The notes under the pieces are model-generated. The model had not been told where the DNA came from. It saw nothing but the letters and a program-made list of their open reading frames with translations, and made no database searches. Positions 1 through 8,629 of a stretch of 10,182 nucleotides of DNA are shown here, one piece after another. Source of the DNA: Candidatus Bathyarchaeota archaeon. Lineage in GTDB: Archaea > Thermoproteota > Bathyarchaeia > 40CM-2-53-6 > RBG-13-38-9. How positions within the stretch are numbered: the first letter of the stretch is position 1; the number at the start of each line of letters is the position of its first letter. A program made the position numbers and the translations under genes. Location: the NCBI GenBank assembly GCA_007050885.1, contig SMYQ01000002.1, positions 1 to 10,182 on the forward strand, given 5' to 3'.

Positions 1-297
1 AGTCGTTCCCAATTCCCTTCGGGGAAACGGGAACCACTGCTGGAGTGCTCACGAAAGTGGGCAAGAACCAGCCGAGGTAATGGGGCGCAATGCCCCCACC
101 TCATCTTCACAGCCTTTGACAAAGGCTGGCGAAAAGCGCCGGTTTCACCGGCGCATCACAAAGATGACCATCTGCAAATGACCTTTGCAGGTGCGATGGC
201 AAGCATGTGGAACCCTGCGTGAGCAGGGCCTTCGCATATTCCCGTCTTGTGGGCATTCCCACACGGGAAGTATCATATGCAATGAGCCGTGCAAAAA
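1..297 (+). other. structured non-coding leader/spacer upstream of 23S rRNA
   Basis: No protein gene or tRNA was recognised here, and the 16S rRNA 3' end (anti-Shine-Dalgarno CCTCCT region) is absent. The stretch is a chain of hairpins that can be paired by eye: 4-31 (GTTCCC with GGGAAC); 38-75, with an inner TGCTCAC/GTGGGCA stem closed by a GAAA tetraloop; about 74-102 (GAGGT..GGGGC with GCCCC..ACCTC); 112-128 (AGCCTTT with AAAGGCT); 136-154 (GCGCCGG with CCGGCGC); 169-193 (10 bp); 213-228 (CCCTGC, GTGA loop, GCAGGG); and a nested stem at about 239-269. It is probably the 16S-23S spacer or the 23S leader. No TATA-like promoter for the rRNA was seen, so transcription likely starts outside the window. 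Whether it is also an independent RNA cannot be told. Confidence 0.6.
102..166 (+). other. predicted three-way RNA junction in the 23S leader
   Basis: CATCTT (102-107) pairs with AAGATG (161-166) and closes a loop that holds two perfect hairpins, AGCCTTT/AAAGGCT (112-128) and GCGCCGG/CCGGCGC (136-154). Two hairpins inside a closing stem make a three-way junction. This is seen directly as complementarity; stability and function are not tested. It may be a spacer fold or a protein-binding site during ribosome assembly. Confidence 0.5.

Positions 298-304
<7 letters not shown>
276..304 (+). other. 5' half of 23S rRNA processing stem
   Basis: Positions 281-293 pair with 3220-3232 over 13 bp (one G-U at 284/3229). 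After a bulged C at 280, 276-279 pair with 3233-3236. On the inner side, AAAA (294-297) faces a single A (3219), and GAGCTGA (298-304) pairs with TCAGCTC (3212-3218), equivalent to helix 1 of 23S rRNA. Archaeal pre-23S is normally excised from such a stem by the tRNA-splicing endonuclease at a bulge-helix-bulge. Here there is a 5'-strand bulge but no clear 3-nt bulge four pairs away on the 3' strand. Confidence 0.75.
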
Positions 305-3211
<2,907 letters not shown>

Positions 3212-3218
<7 letters not shown>

Positions 3219-3236
3219 ATGCACGGCTTATTCATA
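3212..3236 (+). other. 3' half of 23S rRNA processing stem
   Basis: TCAGCTC (3212-3218) pairs with 298-304, and 3220-3236 pairs with 276-293 with one bulged C on the 5' side. The stem brackets the whole 23S gene, as archaeal pre-rRNA maturation stems do. It lies just upstream of the terminator hairpin. Confidence 0.75.
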
Positions 3237-3272
3237 CTCTCCGCGCTTGCGGAGAGCACTTTTTTATTTTTT
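3237..3272 (+). terminator. hairpin plus T-run terminator of the 23S transcription unit
   Basis: CTCTCCGC (3237-3244) and GCGGAGAG (3249-3256) form a perfect 8-bp stem with a GCTT loop. It is followed by T6-A-T6 (3260-3272). Archaeal RNA polymerase terminates at oligo-T tracts; a hairpin is not strictly needed but is often present at rRNA ends. The next gene, 12 nt further on, is on the opposite strand, so this ends the + strand unit. Confidence 0.85.
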
Positions 3273-3284
3273 ACAAGTTAGACG

Positions 3285-3665
3285 TCAGTCTAGGACAACC
3301 CAGGGCCGCCTGTCTTTCTTGTCGACTTTGTAGGGCTCCAAGCGCTTCACATCCTCCAGGAAAATCAGCGTGGCATACCTGCTTGACTCCTTCATTTTGA
3401 TGAAGCAGGGTCCGGCGCGTATACCTGGGTATTTATTGAATAATTCCCTTACTTTCTTTGGTGAAAGGTTTTCGAAAAACAGCACCTTCGCGGCTGTCGC
3501 TACCCCCTTGACTGGCCCTGCGGCCTGCTTCAAAAGCAGCCGGTCACCTCCCATCACACGACCAAAGGGGAGGCACCTGACCATTGTGAAGCGGCTTTCG
3601 ATGGTTTTTTTACCGGACAATACGTCATTCAGGGGCTCTTTATGCAGGACCACCAAATGTTTCAT
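3285..3665 (-). CDS. ASCH-domain (PUA-like) protein, putative RNA-binding
   Basis: The product is a 126-aa single-domain protein. The N-terminal motif SGKKTIESRF (residues 17-26) matches the ASCH signature G-K-K-T-x-E-x-R, and GDRLLLKQ (40-47) fits the following beta-strand. ASCH domains share a PUA-like fold and are thought to bind RNA or modified nucleosides; the bacterial ASCH protein YqfB hydrolyses N4-acetylcytidine. The role here is unassigned. ATG 3665 was chosen because it gives the usual ASCH N-terminus (MKHLVVLHKEPL) and has a TATA-like box 25 nt upstream. Alternatives are ATG 3683, and ATG 3704, which overlaps the upstream stop as TGATG and could allow translational coupling. It is the last gene of the minus-strand cluster and faces the 23S gene. 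Confidence 0.85.
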   Translation of the reverse strand: MKHLVVLHKEPLNDVLSGKKTIESRFTMVRCLPFGRVMGGDRLLLKQAAGPVKGVATAAKVLFFENLSPKKVRELFNKYPGIRAGPCFIKMKESSRYATLIFLEDVKRLEPYKVDKKDRRPWVVLD

Positions 3666-3686
3666 GCATTTGATTGTTCCCATAAG

Positions 3687-3694
3687 ATATATTT
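3687..3694 (-). promoter_or_regulatory. TATA box of the ASCH gene
   Basis: On the minus strand the sequence reads AAATATAT, preceded by purine-rich GGAAAC that could act as a BRE. Its centre is 25.5 nt from ATG 3665, the spacing expected for a leaderless transcript. It lies between the exchanger stop and the ASCH start. Confidence 0.65.
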
Positions 3695-3703
3695 GTTTCC
3701 ACA

Positions 3704-4636
3704 TCAAAGAAACTTCGCGCTTTCCATAAGCACGCGTGCGTATATCAGCAACAGCATCACGCCCGTCACCTTGTTGACCTTGCCCATCGCCGTGAGGACC
3801 GCCATGACGGCTGCGGTTGCGAACACGGCCAGGAGCGCAGTCGGGAAAATGTAGGCGGCACTTATTGAGATTGGGAAGGCAAGGGCACCCACCGCTATTG
3901 ATACGGTGGCGTCGACGAGGCTGCTGCCCATGAGGTCACCGATGGCGATTTCCGACTCGCCCCGCCGGATGGCCGTGAAATCCACGGCGAGTTCTGGCAG
4001 GGACGTGCCTATGCCGACCACCAGGAAGCTCACAAAGTATTCGGGAATCCCCCAGGATGATGAGAGGGCAATGACAGAATTTATTGTGAAGTATGCCCCT
4101 ATGCCGACGCCTGTGAAGCTCAGGAGCATTAGCGCTAGGTCCTTCCAGATGCTGTAGTTTTCCACCTTGTGAACACCCTCCAGATTGGCAGTTACTTTTA
4201 TGAAAAATATCGAAACCACCCACAAGGCTATCATGAACAGAGAATCGACCCTTGAGATGTAGCCGTCCATTGACAGCCAGGCGAACAGGAACAAAGATAT
4301 GGCAAGCAGCGAGCCCGTCGAAATCACCTCACGCCTGTTCACTTTGAAGGACTTGCTCACGAAGGCAAGCAGCCCGAGGACCAGCGTTATCTGTGTGATT
4401 GACGAGCCAAGGGAATCACCGACGTTTATGTCCCCGTGCCCCAGATAGGAGGAGACTATGGCGTTGATGATTTCCGGCAGGTCCGTCCCGAGTGAGACGA
4501 GCGTGAGCCCCACGAGGAACGGGTGCACCTGCAGTGCCGCGGCAATGCGCCGTCCATATGTGACCACCCGCTCGCTGGAAAAGGCCATGGCCAAAACTCC
4601 TGCGACGAGAATTGCGAACTGGTATATGGCCTGCAC
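3704..4636 (-). CDS. CaCA-superfamily cation/Ca2+ exchanger (sodium:calcium antiporter type)
   Basis: The product is a 310-aa integral membrane protein with about ten hydrophobic segments in two related halves, the CaCA architecture for Ca2+ (or other cation) exchange against Na+ or H+. The alpha-1 repeat is LTLVSLGTDLPEI (residues 44-56) followed by VGDSLGSSITQ (72-82). The alpha-2 repeat is VVGIGTSLPEL (206-216) followed by IGDLMGSSLVD (232-242). The ion-binding glutamates (E55, E215) and the alpha-2 aspartate (D242) are present. Alpha-1 has GTD where GTS is usual, and both GSN motifs read GSS, so this looks like a divergent subfamily and the transported ion is uncertain. GTG 4636 puts the first membrane segment at the N-terminus and sits 25 nt from a TATA-like box. 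GTG 4654, or an ATG at 4726 overlapping the DUF211 gene, are less likely. The upstream neighbour is DUF211. Confidence 0.9.
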   Translation of the reverse strand: MQAIYQFAILVAGVLAMAFSSERVVTYGRRIAAALQVHPFLVGLTLVSLGTDLPEIINAIVSSYLGHGDINVGDSLGSSITQITLVLGLLAFVSKSFKVNRREVISTGSLLAISLFLFAWLSMDGYISRVDSLFMIALWVVSIFFIKVTANLEGVHKVENYSIWKDLALMLLSFTGVGIGAYFTINSVIALSSSWGIPEYFVSFLVVGIGTSLPELAVDFTAIRRGESEIAIGDLMGSSLVDATVSIAVGALAFPISISAAYIFPTALLAVFATAAVMAVLTAMGKVNKVTGVMLLLIYARVLMESAKFL

Positions 4637-4657
4637 GGAAAAAATTCGCGCCACTTG

Positions 4658-4664
4658 TAATAAA
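4658..4664 (-). promoter_or_regulatory. TATA-like box of the exchanger gene
   Basis: The minus strand reads TTTATTA, centred 25 nt from GTG 4636. It lies in the 34-nt gap after the DUF211 stop. It is the weaker kind of match among the boxes in this window; its spacing is what makes it credible. Confidence 0.5.
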
Positions 4665-4670
4665 CACTTG

Positions 4671-4925
4671 TTATTTGCCCGCAGACACCTCGACGGTGTT
4701 TTGGATGCTTGCCCCCATTTTTTCAATGGTGTTCATTATTTCGTTGGCGTCCATCCCGTCCCCTTCGACTGTTATGTGGACGTTCTCAACCTTTCTGTCG
4801 ACTTCTTTGAGGACTATGTCCACCTTGTCGACGCCTTTCAGGCCCTCAAGCTCACGGGCGAACTCAACAATTCCAGGCTCCTGTGGCTTTACGACGTCCA
4901 GAACAAGCTTGTTGATTTTTCCCAT
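4671..4925 (-). CDS. DUF211 family protein
   Basis: This is a small 84-aa soluble protein of the archaeal DUF211 family, recognised from the N-terminal KINKLVLDVVKPQEPGIVEF (residues 3-22), close to the family's IRRLVLDVLKPHEP start. It continues with a short alternating strand/helix pattern that fits a ferredoxin-like fold: GVDKVDIVLKEVDRKVENVHI (31-51), then VEGDGMDANEIMNTIEKMG (53-71). Length is close to the usual 90-100 aa. The biochemical function is not established. ATG 4925 gives the family start and has a TATA box about 25 nt upstream; the reading frame stays open to 5048 but that extension does not look like the family. It sits directly upstream of the exchanger, so a link to ion homeostasis is possible but unproven. 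Confidence 0.85.
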   Translation of the reverse strand: MGKINKLVLDVVKPQEPGIVEFARELEGLKGVDKVDIVLKEVDRKVENVHITVEGDGMDANEIMNTIEKMGASIQNTVEVSAGK

Positions 4926-4945
4926 CGACAGGAAGAGGCCCAAGC

Positions 4946-4953
4946 GTTTAAAA
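4946..4953 (-). promoter_or_regulatory. TATA box of the DUF211 gene
   Basis: The minus strand reads TTTTAAAC, the same octamer as the aglB box. It is centred 24.5 nt from ATG 4925, in the 88-nt gap after the nucleotidyltransferase stop. Confidence 0.65.
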
Positions 4954-5013
4954 CACCTGCACCCTATTATCCGGGATGAATCACAGTTACTCTGACCCGT
5001 GATGAGAATTTCG

Positions 5014-5763
5014 CTAACTGATTCCACCCACGTCGGTCCAATTGCCACTGAAAATATATCCCGCCAGCTGGTTTATCGAGGCAAGTTTTGGGAGCACCAG
5101 CTTCTCGAGGCTGACATTTCCTGCGCTTATCAGTTCGAGGACTTCCGGCTCTATGACGAACGAGCCCGCCGATATGAGGTAGTTGTCTGACTTGGCGGGT
5201 TTTTCTCTGAAGCCCTTGATCATTGTTCCGGTTATCTCAGGAACTCCAAACTTCTGCGGCTCGTTCCATGTCGTCAGGGCGACAGTGGCCATCACGCCCT
5301 GGTCCATGTGGAACTTGTAGAGGTCCTTGTAGTCTATGTTGGATATGGTGTCGCCATAGATCAGGAAGAAGGTGTCCCGAATAAGATGCCCTGACTTCTT
5401 CAGGGCGCCCCCGGTCCCAGAACCCATGTCATCGACAAAGAGGAACTGCCCTTCGCGACCCTTCAGGTGTTTCTTCAGCCCTTCCAGGTTTTTCCCGACA
5501 AACACGACCTTCTCCACCCCCGCAGTCTCCAGGCGCCCAAGATGCCGTTCGACTATGAGCTTTCCCTCAAATCTCTGCATCAGCACGTTTTGTTCTCCGG
5601 AACCCGCCAGGATTATGGCAGCCTTCGGGACCATCGCCAGAAATGCCTTTTCGAGCAGCTTCTCAAAGACACCCGACCTGCTCTCGGAAATGTGGCCCAC
5701 GAACCTGTCTGCCCTTTTGAGGATTCCTTCATCAAGCGTCAGACTGATTCGCTTTTTTGTCAT
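5014..5763 (-). CDS. ribbon-helix-helix / sugar-phosphate nucleotidyltransferase fusion
   Basis: The product is a 249-aa two-domain protein. Residues 4-42 (RISLTLDEGILKRADRFVG, then a second helix) fit a ribbon-helix-helix DNA-binding domain. Residues 46-249 are a Rossmann-like NTP transferase of the RmlA / mannose-1-phosphate guanylyltransferase type: AAIILAGSG (48-56), GSGTGGAL (114-121), the metal-binding FLIYGDT (133-139), GVPEI (173-177), GFREKP (184-189) and a final WTDVG (242-246). Such enzymes activate sugar phosphates to NDP-sugars in the cytosol. Two points are odd. The usual G-x-G-T-R-L-x-P-L-T...P-K-P-L segment is shortened to GSGEQNVLMQRFEGKL and lacks the signature Arg and Pro-Lys. 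The chain also stops three residues after DVG, where relatives usually continue. It could be an active enzyme, an autoregulator or a non-catalytic sensor. It lies downstream of aglB-cmk and has its own TATA box. Confidence 0.87.
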   Translation of the reverse strand: MTKKRISLTLDEGILKRADRFVGHISESRSGVFEKLLEKAFLAMVPKAAIILAGSGEQNVLMQRFEGKLIVERHLGRLETAGVEKVVFVGKNLEGLKKHLKGREGQFLFVDDMGSGTGGALKKSGHLIRDTFFLIYGDTISNIDYKDLYKFHMDQGVMATVALTTWNEPQKFGVPEITGTMIKGFREKPAKSDNYLISAGSFVIEPEVLELISAGNVSLEKLVLPKLASINQLAGYIFSGNWTDVGGIS

Positions 5764-5783
5764 ACATAGTAATACTGCACGGC

Positions 5784-5791
5784 TTTATATT
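5784..5791 (-). promoter_or_regulatory. TATA box of the RHH-nucleotidyltransferase gene
   Basis: The minus strand reads AATATAAA, centred 24.5 nt from ATG 5763. The box overlaps the stop codon of cmk, so this promoter lies inside the end of the preceding gene and can fire independently of aglB-cmk. Confidence 0.65.
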
Positions 5792-6309
5792 TTCAGCGCC
5801 GTTCTCACGAACTTTTCCACAAGAGTCAGGACCTCGTTTATGTCATAGAATTCGGTGTTGAGCACCAGGTCGTAGATGTCAAGCTTTTCGACGTCGAGCC
5901 CGTAAATTTTGCTGAATATCCCCAGGTGTTCCTCCTCCCTGGCGGTTATGAGTTTCTTCGCTTCCCGTTCACTGATTCCGTTCCTATTTGCTATCCGCTT
6001 GGCCCGGACATCCAATGGTGCAGTCAGATATATCCGAAAATCAGCCCCCGAGGCCATGTAGCCTACCAGGCGCCCGTCCAGCACGACATTCCCTTTCTTC
6101 GACAGCTTGTCCACATGGTCATCCGCCTCGAGATGGAATTCTTTCGGGGCCCGCTTGGTGAATGCCTTGATGTCCATCCCGGCCTCCCCCGCCTTTTCTC
6201 GGAAGAACTGGCCGATGGAATAATATTTTACGTTCAGCCGTTTTGCGAGCATCTGGGCAATCGTGGACTTACCTGAACCCGAAGGCCCGCTTATCGTGAT
6301 GACGACCAT
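5785..6309 (-). CDS. cmk: cytidylate kinase (CMP kinase), archaeal short type
   Basis: The enzyme phosphorylates CMP (and dCMP) to the diphosphate with ATP, in the cytosol, in the pyrimidine salvage and CTP supply pathway. The protein has 174 aa, the usual length of the short archaeal form. The Walker A P-loop GPSGSGKST is at residues 8-16. YYSIGQFFREKA (29-40) and VVLDGRLVGY (75-84) form the nucleoside monophosphate site. RAKRIANRNG (102-111) and the following TAREEEH (122-128) fit the LID/arginine region. DIYDLVLNTE (144-153) is typical of the C-terminal end of the family. ATG 6309 follows the aglB stop at once (TAAATG), with GGTGG about 4 nt upstream as a possible ribosome site. No TATA box lies near, so it should be co-transcribed with aglB. 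Confidence 0.95.
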   Translation of the reverse strand: MVVITISGPSGSGKSTIAQMLAKRLNVKYYSIGQFFREKAGEAGMDIKAFTKRAPKEFHLEADDHVDKLSKKGNVVLDGRLVGYMASGADFRIYLTAPLDVRAKRIANRNGISEREAKKLITAREEEHLGIFSKIYGLDVEKLDIYDLVLNTEFYDINEVLTLVEKFVRTALKI

Positions 6310-8550
6310 TTAACCACCATACCTGAACGTCTTCGTCTCGCCGTTGTTCAGAAGCATCTCGAAATCCGTGTTGTAACCGTCAAAGAACCAGAGGCGGGCA
6401 AATGTAGAATGCATCGATTCCGTGTCGCCGAGGACTATCAGGCTCTTGGGATAGACGATGGCCGACTGGTTAAGCCGGGGATAATTGCCAAAATTGCCCG
6501 AAGGGCAGTAACCAACAGGGTCGCAGGCGAGTGTGCCCTGGTTCGAGAAATATGCGAACTCGTTAGAGACACCCATCCACTCGACGGCGCCACCAAGTAT
6601 CCGCCCGATTATGTAGACTGGCTGGTTGTCGACAGTCAGCTCGCCAACAGCCACAGGCCCATAGTCGTCTGACATTCCCGTGTAGATGTCAATCATGCCA
6701 AATTCCGTGGGCAGGGTCTGCTGGAACCTTATCTGGTTGAGCACGTTGCTTATACCGCCCAGGGTCGAATAGGCCCAGTACTTTGGCAGCATTTGCGCGT
6801 CTATCGTGATGTACGTCACGTTCCAGTCCTCAACCCAGGCCGTGGCATTCTCGTAGTCGCCGGTGGCAAAGAAATGGCCGGTATGCCAGTTGATGTCATA
6901 ACCTGGCCCGACGTTTCCGCCGTCCCCCAAGCTGACAGTGTTGCCGATTGTCTGTATCCAATACCCGTAGTCCCACCATGTCGCGACGGGCTCGCCATCA
7001 GGGACATTGAAGTTCATCCACTTTGCGTTTTCAAACCAGGTCGTTGTCAGGCTTGCCCCCGCCAGGCTTGCCCTGTAACTGAGTGTGGTTGGGTAAATCT
7101 GGTAAAATGCGTATACCACCAGTGCACAACCCACGAGTGATGTGACTGTATCCTTGTGGTCAATCAAGAATTTCATCAGCCATGAGGCGCCAATCACGAC
7201 GCCGACGGAGCCGAAGATGAAAAGCCTCACGACTGAAAATGTTGAATACATCGAAAATGCGACGAGTGACATGACCATTAATTCCTTCCAGTCATTCCTT
7301 TCCATGAGGTCGGGGATTCCAAGCAGAAACAAGAGCACAGGTGTCTGGTGCGGGAAATCAATGAGAATTTTTGCAGTGGCTATTGCCAAGCCTGCGGCGT
7401 AGACATAGTCCTGTGCATAGGCGTCACGCTTGGAGACCAAGTTCCAGACTTTCCGCAGTATTGGCACCACCAGAGCGCCAACAGCTATGAAAAAGAGAAG
7501 CCCGAACTGCGAGAAGAACTGGTTGGCGCCGAGATTCCAGGTCCAGACAGGCCGCTGGTTTTCAGCTACGGTCTCGAAGTGGCGCACTCCGCCACTGGAG
7601 CTGTTAGGGTCCTGGTAGAGATTTATCACCAGTCTCACGACAAAGAGCGGGTCGCCGAACATCAGCCAGGACGTCCCGAGCGTGAGTACAGCACCAATTC
7701 CCACGGCCATCAGGAGCCGTTTTTTTCCATATTTCTCCAGGCCCTGCCGTTTGTAAATATAGTGCAGCAGGTAGCCGAATGCGGCCACACCCATGATGGC
7801 CAGTGCGACAGGGTCCTTGTAGAACAACCTGTATCTGGGGAATATGGCGTGCATCGCGATGTATGATGCATATATTGTCGAGATGATTGAGACCTCTTCA
7901 GTCCGTTCTTTAAGGGCCATTATCAGGACAAGCGGTGTCAGAGACAGGGCGAACAGTACTTTACCACCCCATACGCCAGCCAGCATGCCTATTGTCACGC
8001 CTGAATAAATTGCGGGGAGGTGTTTCTTTTCCTCCAGCGCAGTGGCGGCAAAATACCATCCCAGGATTCCTATGAAGAATGCCAGGGCTTCTTTGTCGGC
8101 AAACCCCTGGCTGGTCCGGAACATATATGCAGGTATTACGGCCAGTGCCAGACTGGTGAGTCCGGACATTCCCAGCTTACGCCCAAGGAAGGCCATTGCC
8201 AGGACGCTGAGCAGGCCGAACAGGGCAGGGTAAAACTTCACTGCGGCTTTCAGGTCCCCTGCCAGCCGCCCCAGCCAGACAATTGTATATGGCACCGCGG
8301 GCGTCAGCTCATCAGAGTTCCAGCCATACGGGTAATAGCGCAGTGCGTCCGGCCCTTCCCAGTAGCCGTCGTCCCAGATGCCTTCAGAAACCCGCCAGAA
8401 AAAATAAGGGTCGAAGGCCTTGACGTACGGCTCGGCCAGACCGAAGAAGCGCGTGTATATCATGATGATGACGGCCAGACCCACGAGAAGGCTTGAGTCC
8501 CACCATTTGAGGGAGCGGAGCCTCTTGACCTGTTCCGCAAAGGCTGTCAT
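6310..8550 (-). CDS. aglB: oligosaccharyltransferase catalytic subunit AglB/STT3 (archaeal N-glycosylation)
   Basis: AglB moves the lipid-linked oligosaccharide from dolichol (di)phosphate to Asn in N-X-S/T sequons on the outer face of the membrane. This 746-aa protein has the GT-C layout: about 13 membrane segments (residues 18-490), then an extracellular globular domain. Motifs: FDPYF (46-50), first external loop, metal-binding Asp D47 with Ala where the first acid of D/E-x-D is usual; GFADKE (149-154), second acidic motif; TVAEN (327-331), the SVSE/TIXE loop; VVRLFIFG (440-447), the conserved late-membrane Arg; WWDYG (525-529), the diagnostic sequon-binding motif; DAQMLPK (584-590), a DxxMxxK variant of the DK motif. 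ATG 8550 was chosen over the frame's longer opening (to 8658) because a TATA box lies 24.5 nt upstream and GGAGG is at 8554-8558. The extension would cross the promoter and overlap topA. The outer domain has sequons at N568, N577 and N694 and a Cys pair C676/C682. It heads a two-gene unit with cmk. Confidence 0.96.
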   Translation of the reverse strand: MTAFAEQVKRLRSLKWWDSSLLVGLAVIIMIYTRFFGLAEPYVKAFDPYFFWRVSEGIWDDGYWEGPDALRYYPYGWNSDELTPAVPYTIVWLGRLAGDLKAAVKFYPALFGLLSVLAMAFLGRKLGMSGLTSLALAVIPAYMFRTSQGFADKEALAFFIGILGWYFAATALEEKKHLPAIYSGVTIGMLAGVWGGKVLFALSLTPLVLIMALKERTEEVSIISTIYASYIAMHAIFPRYRLFYKDPVALAIMGVAAFGYLLHYIYKRQGLEKYGKKRLLMAVGIGAVLTLGTSWLMFGDPLFVVRLVINLYQDPNSSSGGVRHFETVAENQRPVWTWNLGANQFFSQFGLLFFIAVGALVVPILRKVWNLVSKRDAYAQDYVYAAGLAIATAKILIDFPHQTPVLLFLLGIPDLMERNDWKELMVMSLVAFSMYSTFSVVRLFIFGSVGVVIGASWLMKFLIDHKDTVTSLVGCALVVYAFYQIYPTTLSYRASLAGASLTTTWFENAKWMNFNVPDGEPVATWWDYGYWIQTIGNTVSLGDGGNVGPGYDINWHTGHFFATGDYENATAWVEDWNVTYITIDAQMLPKYWAYSTLGGISNVLNQIRFQQTLPTEFGMIDIYTGMSDDYGPVAVGELTVDNQPVYIIGRILGGAVEWMGVSNEFAYFSNQGTLACDPVGYCPSGNFGNYPRLNQSAIVYPKSLIVLGDTESMHSTFARLWFFDGYNTDFEMLLNNGETKTFRYGG

Positions 8551-8553
8551 TGT

Positions 8554-8558
8554 CCTCC
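8554..8558 (-). promoter_or_regulatory. Shine-Dalgarno-like GGAGG before aglB
   Basis: GGAGG is followed by ACA and ATG 8550, a 3-nt spacer that is shorter than usual. If transcription starts at the distance set by the TATA box, this motif would lie at or before the transcript's 5' end. It may then serve only transcripts that start further upstream, or be chance. Confidence 0.4.
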
Positions 8559-8570
8559 CTAAAGCCAACG

Positions 8571-8578
8571 GTTTAAAA
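8571..8578 (-). promoter_or_regulatory. TATA box of aglB
   Basis: The minus strand reads TTTTAAAC, identical to the DUF211 gene box and centred 24.5 nt from ATG 8550. A purine-rich GGGGGAAG run precedes it and could be the BRE. The core is close to symmetric, so it might also help transcription toward topA. Confidence 0.65.
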
Positions 8579-8602
8579 ACTTCCCCCCGTGAAGGAAATG
8601 CC

Positions 8603-8608
8603 TTAATA
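8603..8608 (+). promoter_or_regulatory. TATA-like box of topA
   Basis: TTAATA is centred 24.5 nt upstream of GTG 8630, the same spacing as the other boxes in the window. It favours a leaderless GTG start over the in-frame ATG at 8615. Confidence 0.5.
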
Positions 8609-8629
8609 CAGAAAATGGCATCTTTTCTT

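Noticed and set aside
1..297. tRNA, RNase P RNA or SRP RNA in the leader
   Set aside because: Despite many stems, no cloverleaf with a TTC loop, no RNase P conserved blocks and no SRP helix 8 motif were found by eye.
4637..4726. Longer N-terminus of the exchanger (ATG 4726)
   Set aside because: It would overlap the DUF211 gene by 56 nt, and its added residues are a frame-shifted reading of that gene. The GTG at 4636 has a correctly spaced TATA-like box.
4671..4925. Small protein first read as archaeal translation elongation factor 1-beta
   Set aside because: Size fits, but the N-terminal LVLDVVKPQEP pattern is that of DUF211, not of EF-1 beta.
4458..4979. 173-codon open frame on the + strand
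   Set aside because: It is antisense to the exchanger and DUF211 genes, has no recognisable domain and is a shadow of their codon pattern. The same holds for + strand frames at 5372-5848, 7348-7866 and 8020-8496.
4999..5051. Box C/D sRNA-like motif on the + strand (GTGATGA at 4999-5005, CTGA at 5018-5021 and 5048-5051)
   Set aside because: No C' box between the two CTGA motifs and no terminal stem. Most of it lies inside the 3' end of the nucleotidyltransferase gene, so the short motifs are likely chance.
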